Assembly: GCA_903898215.1 (NCBI GenBank)
Contig: CAIUEQ010000120.1
Location: 1 to 13,290, forward strand
Direction: 5' to 3'
Source of the DNA: an uncultured Bacteroidota bacterium
GTDB taxonomy: Bacteria > Bacteroidota > Bacteroidia > UKL13-3
DNA: 13,290 nucleotides
The position numbers were made by a program, and so were the translations under genes. Of the stretch, positions 7,488-13,290 are shown one piece after another (the first letter of the stretch is position 1; the number at the start of each line of letters is the position of its first letter). A model generated the notes under the pieces. That model worked only from the letters and a program-made list of their open reading frames with translations. It ran no database searches and was not told the DNA's origin.

Positions 7488-8858
7488 CTATTTCTTCGCT
7501 TCAGGTTTGATGTCAAATAATTCTTCTTTCGAAACTTTTTTCACTTTATCACCAACTTTCAATGTCTTTGAAATTGCACTATAAGGACCGATAACAATTT
7601 CATCGTGTTCGTTTATTCCTGATAGAATTTGAATAAATTTATCATCCTGAATACCGGTTTTAACTTGCTTTATCGTAATCACATCATTTACGCAAACAAA
7701 TACAACTTCGGCCTCATCATCCTTTTTAATTTCGCCAGTTTTTGACTGTGCTTTTTTGGTGCTTTTAACATTAGTAGAATCGAGTTCTGATTTACTTCGA
7801 ATAGTTACAGCCTCGATAGGAACAGCAATTACATCTCTTACAATTTCTGTTTGCACTTCAACAGATGCCGACATTCCAGGACGAAATACATCATGTTTTT
7901 TGCCGCCTTTTTCCAAGAGGTCAGCATACGAACTTCTAAGTATTCTTATCTTCACCACAAAATTTGTAACCTGATCAGATGTTGTTGCCGTAGTTGTTGT
8001 TGCCGAGTTTGCAACTTCAGTAACAAGACCTTTAAATTTTCTGTTTGTATAAGCATCAACATCAATAACTACGGTATCGCCAAGACTAACTTTTACGATA
8101 TCATTTTCGTTTACATCTACACTCACTTCCATATCGTTGAGATTTGCAATACGCATCATTTCAGTTCCAGCCATTTGAGAAGTTCCCACAACACGTTCTC
8201 CTTTTTCAACATTTAATTTTGAAACGATTCCATTAACCGGAGCAAAAATTTCTGTTCTAGATAAATTCTTTTTTGCTTCTCTTAAACTTGCCTCCAAACT
8301 TTTAACTGTGTATTCGGCACCCATCACACTTTGTTTTGCAGCTTCAACATCTGCTTTTGAAGATGAGTATACTGAACGTGAAGTTTCCATTTCAGCATCA
8401 CTGATAAGTTTTTGCTCATACATTTTTTTGTTACGAATATATTGAGCTTCTATTTCAATAAATTTTGCTTCCGATTGTAATTGGCGGGCTTTTGAATTGG
8501 CCAAATTTGCACGTGAGTTATTTAAAGTTGCTTCACTTCTATCTAATGCCGACTGATATAATTCGGGGTCGATGCGTGCAAGTAATTTTCCTGCAAGTAC
8601 CGAATCGCCTTCCTTTACGTATAATTCTTTTATTTCGCCAGAAACATCCGAACTTATTTTCACTTCAACTTCAGGTTGTATTTTTCCGTTTGCCGAAACC
8701 GATTCGACAATATTTTTCTTGTCGGCTTTTGCTACGCTTACTTTTATTGTTACCTCATTTCCTATCCATCCCGCACTTTTACCAATGATTACAAAAACAA
8801 TCAGCAATACCACTCCTCCTGACAAATACCATATCCACTTATTTGATTTTTTTTCCAT
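7488..8858 (-). CDS. Periplasmic adaptor (membrane fusion) protein of a tripartite exporter
   Basis: 456 residues, HlyD/MacA/AcrA class. Residues 9-26 are one N-terminal membrane anchor (IWYLSGGVVLLIVFVIIG). The split lipoyl domain is at 55-98 (SANGKIQPEVEVKISSDVSG...VKEGDSVLAGKLLARIDP) and 203-240 (TEIFAPVNGIVSKLNVEKGERV...MMRIANL), enclosing a long alpha-helical hairpin at about 102-200. A beta-barrel (244-335, ending FRPGMSASVEV) and membrane-proximal domain (340-440) follow. A charged Lys/Glu/Ser-rich stretch at 356-383 interrupts the latter. It would bridge an inner-membrane pump to the TolC-like channel encoded 43 bp upstream. The anchor plus lipoyl layout is closest to adaptors serving MacB-type ABC transporters, but no pump gene follows, so the substrate is unknown. 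Confidence 0.94.
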   Translation of the reverse strand: MEKKSNKWIWYLSGGVVLLIVFVIIGKSAGWIGNEVTIKVSVAKADKKNIVESVSANGKIQPEVEVKISSDVSGEIKELYVKEGDSVLAGKLLARIDPELYQSALDRSEATLNNSRANLANSKARQLQSEAKFIEIEAQYIRNKKMYEQKLISDAEMETSRSVYSSSKADVEAAKQSVMGAEYTVKSLEASLREAKKNLSRTEIFAPVNGIVSKLNVEKGERVVGTSQMAGTEMMRIANLNDMEVSVDVNENDIVKVSLGDTVVIDVDAYTNRKFKGLVTEVANSATTTTATTSDQVTNFVVKIRILRSSYADLLEKGGKKHDVFRPGMSASVEVQTEIVRDVIAVPIEAVTIRSKSELDSTNVKSTKKAQSKTGEIKKDDEAEVVFVCVNDVITIKQVKTGIQDDKFIQILSGINEHDEIVIGPYSAISKTLKVGDKVKKVSKEELFDIKPEAKK

Positions 8859-8901
8859 AATATTTTTTATTTGATGATTTGAAAATTACAAGCTCTTTTA
8901 A

Positions 8902-10347
8902 TTAGTAAAGCGGTTTTCCTAAATAAAAATCTAACACTTTCCTTCTAAAAACCAACTCATATTTTGCTTGAACAAATGATGCCTGTGCTTTTAAAAATTC
9001 ATTCTTTGTACTTAAATATTCCACTGTACTTATTGCACCCAAACCAAACTGACCTTCAGCTAAAGAAAAAGATTCTTTATTTGCATCGAAACTATTTTTG
9101 GTTGCATCATATCTTTTTTCCGAAGCTTTCAAATTTTGATGCGCCTGAACAATATTCTTATAAAGATCCAACTGAACTTGTTTTACATTTAAATGCGCGG
9201 TAAATTCATTGATCTTCGCTTTTTGAACACTTGTATTTACTTGCCAGCCATTAAAAATGGGAACAGCCATGGTAAAGCCTATACTTTTTCCCAGATTTCT
9301 ATTTATCTGATCACTGAATGGAGTAACGCCAAATTCGGAGTAAGTTGCTGTTGGTCGCACCACCGGATTTCCTAAAATGTCAAAGCCAATCGGAATATTT
9401 GTTATTGTTTGTGCTCCAACTCCCTGCTGGCTTTGAGTTGAAAATAATGAACTGATGCTTGCTGTCATCGTAAGCCTAACGCTTCTTCCACCTAAAGAAA
9501 CAAATTTTGAAATTTCGGCAACACGAGATCTAATTTCTGCAGCTTTTACATCGGGACTTTGTAAAATATACGTATCATAAATATCTTTTGGAGAACGAAT
9601 TTCAGAAGTAATTTTCTCTGCACTAAGTTCAGGTTTAATAATTTTATTTGATGAATCGGGATCGATATTTAATGTTTGCCAAAGCGTGAGATAAGATTGC
9701 TCTACAAGATTTTGATTATTGATAATGACCAATTCTTCGTTGGAGAGCTGAGCTTTCAATTGAAGTAATTTTACTTTATTAGCAGCACCAAAATCTACTA
9801 ATTTTTGTTGTTTGTTAATTTGCTCTTTGGTTGATTGAACCTGAATATTACTGCTTTCTAAAATTTCATTGTTCATCAATACTTGCAAATAGGCATTGGC
9901 TACACTTAGCCTGATGTTGTTTTTAATCGCCTCTACATCCTGTTCATTTGCCTTATAATTATTTTGTTGTAACCTAATGGTATTGGTCTGCTGAAAGCCA
10001 TTAAACAATACAGTACTAGATGAAAGCCCAAAATTATTGTTCCGAAAAGTCATATCAGTTTGGGCTGTGTTTGTTGCCGGATTAATTGCAAATCCATTTT
10101 GATAAAATTGTGTTGCCTGTCCGTTTATTGAAGGTAAAGCAGCTAATTTACTTTGCTTAAAATCGGCTTCTACACTTTGTTTTGCGAGCTCTCGCTGCTG
10201 AACAGTAATATTATTTTTTATGGCCTGGTCAATACATTCTTGCAAAGTCCAATACTTTTGAGCTTGCAGAGATTGAGTAGCTAAAATAAAAATCGCAACT
10301 ATAGATGCAAAATATTTAAAAGGAATACCGATTTTTGCTTTGATCAT
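8902..10347 (-). CDS. TolC-like outer membrane efflux channel
   Basis: 481 residues from the ATG at 10347; a GTG at 10374 would add nine residues, but only the ATG gives a clean signal peptide (residues 1-29, cleaved at SLQA-QKYW). It has the two-fold structure of the outer membrane efflux family: the N-terminal WTLQECIDQAIKNN motif, a first strand segment ending SSSTVLFNGFQQTNTI and its counterpart VPIFNGWQVNTSVQKAK in the second half, each followed by long amphipathic helices. GAISTVEYLSTKNEFLKAQASFVQAKYELVFRRKVLDFYLG is the usual family end. It forms a trimeric outer membrane channel joined to the adaptor encoded 43 bp downstream. The 5' end nearly abuts the divergent deacetylase gene. Confidence 0.94.
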   Translation of the reverse strand: MIKAKIGIPFKYFASIVAIFILATQSLQAQKYWTLQECIDQAIKNNITVQQRELAKQSVEADFKQSKLAALPSINGQATQFYQNGFAINPATNTAQTDMTFRNNNFGLSSSTVLFNGFQQTNTIRLQQNNYKANEQDVEAIKNNIRLSVANAYLQVLMNNEILESSNIQVQSTKEQINKQQKLVDFGAANKVKLLQLKAQLSNEELVIINNQNLVEQSYLTLWQTLNIDPDSSNKIIKPELSAEKITSEIRSPKDIYDTYILQSPDVKAAEIRSRVAEISKFVSLGGRSVRLTMTASISSLFSTQSQQGVGAQTITNIPIGFDILGNPVVRPTATYSEFGVTPFSDQINRNLGKSIGFTMAVPIFNGWQVNTSVQKAKINEFTAHLNVKQVQLDLYKNIVQAHQNLKASEKRYDATKNSFDANKESFSLAEGQFGLGAISTVEYLSTKNEFLKAQASFVQAKYELVFRRKVLDFYLGKPLY

Positions 10348-10352
10348 CGCAA

Positions 10353-10384
10353 CAAAAATAATGTTTAAATACACAATAACTCAA
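10353..10384 (-). promoter_or_regulatory. Possible promoter of the channel gene
   Basis: Minus strand TTG (10384-10382), 21 bases, TATTTTTG (10360-10353) fits the phylum's TTG-N17-23-TAnnTTTG pattern. It would place the transcription start at or just beside the ATG at 10347, giving a leaderless or nearly leaderless message, and it overlaps the first codons of the divergent deacetylase gene. The site is A/T-rich, so a chance match is quite possible. Confidence 0.3.
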
Positions 10385-10969
10385 CTTTTACAATTCTTTA
10401 CTCCAAGCCTGATTTGGAGAGTGAAAACAGTAGATAAAACAGTGTATTTGACTTTTGATGACGGACCTCATCCACAAATCACTCCGTGGGTATTAAATCA
10501 ATTAAAACTAAGTAATGCTCAGGCAACATTTTTTTGTGTGGGTGAAAATGTTACGAAATTTCCAGACACTTTCAATGAAATCTTGAATTCGGGAAACGAA
10601 GTTGGAAACCATACTTTCAATCATATTAATGGCTGGAAAACGAACAATGAAAACTATTTCAACAATATTTTAAAATGTAAAAATGTTGTTGATTCAAATT
10701 TATTTCGGCCACCTTACGGAAGAATAAAATTTTCTCAAATCAAAATGTTAAAACAACATTTTCAAATCATTATGTGGGATATTTTGAGCCGAGATTATGA
10801 GGCAAATTTAGATACGAAAAAAGCAATACAGAAAATAAAAAACAACTTACGGCACGGCTCCATCCTCGTCTTTCATGATAGCGCGAAGGCTGAAAAAAAC
10901 TTAAAATTGATGTTGCCTGAAATATTGCAGCATATTCAAGAAAATGGATATGAAATGAAAAGTTTATGA
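10361..10969 (+). CDS. Polysaccharide deacetylase, NodB/CE4 family
   Basis: 202 residues from the ATG at 10361; an in-frame TTG at 10340 would add seven residues overlapping the channel gene and is less likely. All NodB motifs are present: TFDDGP (31-36, catalytic-base Asp33 and metal-ligand Asp34), HTFNH (84-88, metal-ligand His84 and His88), RPPYG (116-120), MWD (138-140) and LVFHDS (169-174, His172). It should be a metal-dependent hydrolase removing N-acetyl (or O-acetyl) groups from a sugar polymer or glycolipid. It has no signal peptide and is little more than the bare catalytic domain, so it may work in the cytoplasm or at the inner membrane face. It overlaps the downstream glycosyltransferase gene by 4 bp (ATGA), implying translational coupling and a shared substrate. 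Confidence 0.93.
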   Translation: MFKYTITQLLQFFTPSLIWRVKTVDKTVYLTFDDGPHPQITPWVLNQLKLSNAQATFFCVGENVTKFPDTFNEILNSGNEVGNHTFNHINGWKTNNENYFNNILKCKNVVDSNLFRPPYGRIKFSQIKMLKQHFQIIMWDILSRDYEANLDTKKAIQKIKNNLRHGSILVFHDSAKAEKNLKLMLPEILQHIQENGYEMKSL

Positions 10970-12087
10970 TGGAAATATTATTTAAAACAGGCGTAATCAT
11001 TTTATCGGCTTACATCATTATTCAAGTACTCAATATTTTTAGTTTACTGTATTTTGAAAATGATCAACCCGAAAAAGAATTGAGCAATGACGAATTGCCA
11101 AATATTTCACTATTGATTGCTGCACGAAATGAAGAGGTAACAATTCTTCGTTGTCTTAAATCTGTAACCGAATTAAATTACCCAAAAAATAAAATTCAGG
11201 TATTAATTGGCAATGATGTTTCGGAAGACAATACCCAAAAACTAATCGAGAAATTCATCAAGGATAAACCGCAATTTTCATTATTAAATATTTCTGAAAC
11301 ATTGGGAAAGGCACGCGGTAAAGCCAATGTTTTGGCACAACTTGCGCATAAAGCAACAGGAGATTTTTATTTAATTACGGATGCCGATACGGCTGTTGGA
11401 AAAAATTGGGCCCGAGAAATTGTTTCTCATTTCACAGAAAATAAAATGGCAATCGTTTCAGGAATTACCCTTGTTGAAGACAAAGGATTATTTGGACGAA
11501 TGCAGGAAATCGACTGGATGTATTTTATGGGTTTGCTAAGAAGCTCTGCAAATTTTGGTTTGAATTGTACTGCTGTTGGAAACAATATGGCAATTGATAA
11601 ACGTGCTTACTGGGATGTTGGCGGCTACGAAAATTTAGATTTTTCGGTTACCGAAGATTATAAATTATACAAAGAAGTTCGCAAGCGCGGTTGGAAAACA
11701 AAAAATATTTTGAACAAAAATATTATTAATAAATCAGTTGCGATTGAAAACTTAAAACAACTCATGCACCAACGTAAACGCTGGCTAATTGGTGCTCGCG
11801 AGCTTCCTTTTTATTGGTGGATATTATTTGCGTTGTTTGGAAGTTTTGCTCCGGCAATCATCGTGGTTTTTATTTTTGATATGAAACTTGCGCTCATTTT
11901 TTATCTGATAAAACTTACACTGCAAACAACCAGCATATATATTTTACAGAACAAATTGAACGTACGCAAAAATTTTGACTACCTCATTTCTTACGAATTT
12001 TACAGCAATTTCATTTCACTTGCTACCATGATTTTCTTTTCACTTCCTATAAAGTTGCAATGGAAAAACAGAAAATATTCGGTTTAA
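10966..12087 (+). CDS. Membrane-bound family 2 glycosyltransferase
   Basis: 373 residues. A membrane segment at about 8-29 precedes a GT-A catalytic domain: ISLLIAARNEE (47-57), GND (82-84), the metal/nucleotide motif TDADT (138-142, Asp139 and Asp141), TED (229-231, likely catalytic Asp231) and QRKRW (269-273). The last resembles the Q-x-x-R-W motif of processive synthases such as cellulose and chitin synthases and NodC/PgaC. Two or three membrane segments follow (about 283-305, 308-330, 345-364). It should transfer a sugar from a nucleotide donor at the inner membrane. A second ATG at 10969 is an alternative start. Pairing with a NodB-type deacetylase recalls NodB/NodC and PgaB/PgaC, but whether it makes a polymer or adds one sugar to a lipid cannot be told. 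Confidence 0.92.
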   Translation: MMEILFKTGVIILSAYIIIQVLNIFSLLYFENDQPEKELSNDELPNISLLIAARNEEVTILRCLKSVTELNYPKNKIQVLIGNDVSEDNTQKLIEKFIKDKPQFSLLNISETLGKARGKANVLAQLAHKATGDFYLITDADTAVGKNWAREIVSHFTENKMAIVSGITLVEDKGLFGRMQEIDWMYFMGLLRSSANFGLNCTAVGNNMAIDKRAYWDVGGYENLDFSVTEDYKLYKEVRKRGWKTKNILNKNIINKSVAIENLKQLMHQRKRWLIGARELPFYWWILFALFGSFAPAIIVVFIFDMKLALIFYLIKLTLQTTSIYILQNKLNVRKNFDYLISYEFYSNFISLATMIFFSLPIKLQWKNRKYSV

Positions 12088-12104
12088 AAATTGAGTACCT
12101 AAAC

Positions 12105-13290
12105 TTAGTTCTTAAATATTTTTACAGCATTCCTTAAACCTTCATTCGCCTCTTTGTTTTGTGGTGATAATTTTAAAACCCGTTTATAAGCGTCAATGGA
12201 AAGAGTTGGAAAGTTTGCCTGTAAATAAATTTTTGCTGCATAATTCCAGATGGCTGGGTTTAATGAATCTGATTTGCATTTATTTTGAAGTATTACAAGG
12301 TTAGTGGCTATTTTAGAACCCTGCATTAGTTGTGGTGATGTTGGCGATAACTCAAGCGCTCTACTAAGCGCATACGATGCTTTATCAAAATGAGCAAGCA
12401 TAAATTCAGAGCCTCCCAAGTTTTCCCAAATCTCAGCATTTGTATGATCAATCAAACTTGCATCATTTAAAACCTGTGCAGCTTTTTCATATTCTTTGGC
12501 AACATAAAATTCTTTTCCTTCTCTTAATAAAAGTTGGGCAAATTGTATCACCAAAGGATTTTTGCCGGTATAATTTTCATTTGCCTTAATGCAATCATTT
12601 ACCATTTCAATTTTATTCCCTTTATACAAATTACAAAGAGCCCGATTAATATAGGCATTCACAAAACTCGGATGTATTGTGATTGCTCTATTAAGAAATG
12701 GCATTGCGGTATCACAATAAGCATTCATCAATAACGAATCATTTAAAGAAAGTTTCGATTTGGATTTTATCAGATCATACCCAATATTAAAATACGAATT
12801 TCCTAAATTACAATTTACAAGTGCGCTGTTGGGAACGGTTTTTACATCTTCTTTATAAAGTGTGAAATTATTTTTCCAATCGGCATTTCGTGCAATGGTT
12901 TTATAGCCCATAAAAAATAATATCGACACAATAAAAAAAGTTGCCAGTAAATTCTTAAGGGGATTTTGAATTTGAATCTTTATAAAAGCAAAATTAAAAA
13001 ACCATACAACGATCACACAAAACGCTAATGACGAATGATAAATTAATCGCTCGCCAATTGTGGCTCCAATACCAAAAAAGATATTATTGACCAACATAAA
13101 AAACAGCAAGAAAAACAAAAGCAAAAACCCAATAATATGTTTTTTACGAAGCAAATAAATGGTTCCAAAAATAATTGATGTCCAAATTAAAAGTGATAAC
13201 CAAACTCTCCAATCTGCAAATGTTGAATACGAAAAATGTTGAAAAGAATAATCACTTGATAAGTTTTTTGGAAAAAATAATAACCTCAAA
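12105..13290 (-). CDS. Polytopic membrane protein with C-terminal TPR repeats (5'-truncated by window edge)
   Basis: 395 codons are visible; the first apparent start (TTG at 13289) is simply the window edge, so the N-terminus lies outside. Four membrane segments (about 27-47, 52-74, 83-106, 112-130) are followed by soluble TPR repeats from about 153 to the end, such as NSALVNCNLGNSYFNIG, NAEIWENLGGSEFMLAHF and YAAKIYLQANFPTLSIDAYK. GATIGERLIYHSSLAF (75-90), followed by the ARNADWKNNFTLYKED linker (133-148) leading into TPRs, resembles the C-terminal part of TMTC-type proteins, GT-C fold glycosyltransferases with TPR tails. The catalytic N-terminal loop would be upstream and cannot be checked. 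It converges on the glycosyltransferase gene with 17 bp between the stops; no convincing terminator is visible there. Confidence 0.85.
   Translation of the reverse strand, partial: LRLLFFPKNLSSDYSFQHFSYSTFADWRVWLSLLIWTSIIFGTIYLLRKKHIIGFLLLFFLLFFMLVNNIFFGIGATIGERLIYHSSLAFCVIVVWFFNFAFIKIQIQNPLKNLLATFFIVSILFFMGYKTIARNADWKNNFTLYKEDVKTVPNSALVNCNLGNSYFNIGYDLIKSKSKLSLNDSLLMNAYCDTAMPFLNRAITIHPSFVNAYINRALCNLYKGNKIEMVNDCIKANENYTGKNPLVIQFAQLLLREGKEFYVAKEYEKAAQVLNDASLIDHTNAEIWENLGGSEFMLAHFDKASYALSRALELSPTSPQLMQGSKIATNLVILQNKCKSDSLNPAIWNYAAKIYLQANFPTLSIDAYKRVLKLSPQNKEANEGLRNAVKIFKN

Noticed and set aside
10253..10260. Plus-strand TACTTTTG as a -7 box for the deacetylase gene
   Set aside because: It matches TAnnTTTG but has no TTG at the right distance (the nearest is 10 bp away) and lies about 100 bp upstream inside the channel gene.
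10340..10360. Upstream TTG start for the deacetylase and GTG start (10374) for the channel gene
   Set aside because: Both extend into the opposite gene with residues not typical of either family; the ATG codons at 10361 and 10347 give better N-termini.
12088..12104. Terminator between the convergent glycosyltransferase and TPR genes
   Set aside because: Only a 4-bp hairpin (CTAA-AC-TTAG) is visible nearby, with no T-tract; too weak to call.

Overview
The window comes from an AT-rich member of the Bacteroidota. The evidence is a C-terminal type IX secretion (T9SS) sorting domain, long secreted PKD and parallel beta-helix proteins, near absence of Shine-Dalgarno sites (starts are preceded by A/T-rich leaders), a promoter matching the Bacteroidota TTG-N19-TAnnTTTG consensus, and a cluster of REP-like palindromes of a kind common in this phylum. 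The sequence alone does not fix class or genus.

Layout. 1-2871 (minus, 3' end outside the window) is a large secreted protein made of two parallel beta-helix units around a CARDB-like spacer. 2872-3570 is noncoding and holds nested repeats: an imperfect palindrome, a 149-bp tandem duplication carrying near-perfect 18-bp-stem hairpins, and a pair of 64-bp direct repeats bracketing it. 3571-6312 (minus) is a 913-residue T9SS substrate with PKD, Ig-like and CUB-like domains. It starts at TTG behind its own consensus promoter. 6400-7425 (minus) is gpsA (glycerol-3-phosphate dehydrogenase). 7488-8858 and 8902-10347 (minus) are a periplasmic adaptor and a TolC-like outer membrane channel, forming two parts of a three-part exporter. 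10361-10969 and 10966-12087 (plus) are an overlapping pair: a NodB-type polysaccharide deacetylase and a membrane family 2 glycosyltransferase. 12105-13290 (minus, 5' end outside) is the C-terminal part of a polytopic membrane protein with TPR repeats, resembling the TMTC class.

How the genes work together. The channel, adaptor and gpsA are co-directional with gaps of 43 and 62 bp and could be one transcript, but no inner-membrane pump (ABC or RND) is present, so the exporter must borrow one encoded elsewhere. The deacetylase/glycosyltransferase pair overlaps by 4 bp and probably acts on the same glycan or glycolipid. It diverges from the channel gene with only 13 bp between the two ATG codons. 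The two secreted proteins at the left are probably independently transcribed cell-surface or extracellular proteins.

I see no CRISPR, tRNA, rRNA, phage or insertion-sequence genes, and nothing that clearly forms a new biological system. The most unusual items are the nested repeat cluster, the TTG start fixed by a promoter, the crowded divergent junction, and the exporter without its pump.
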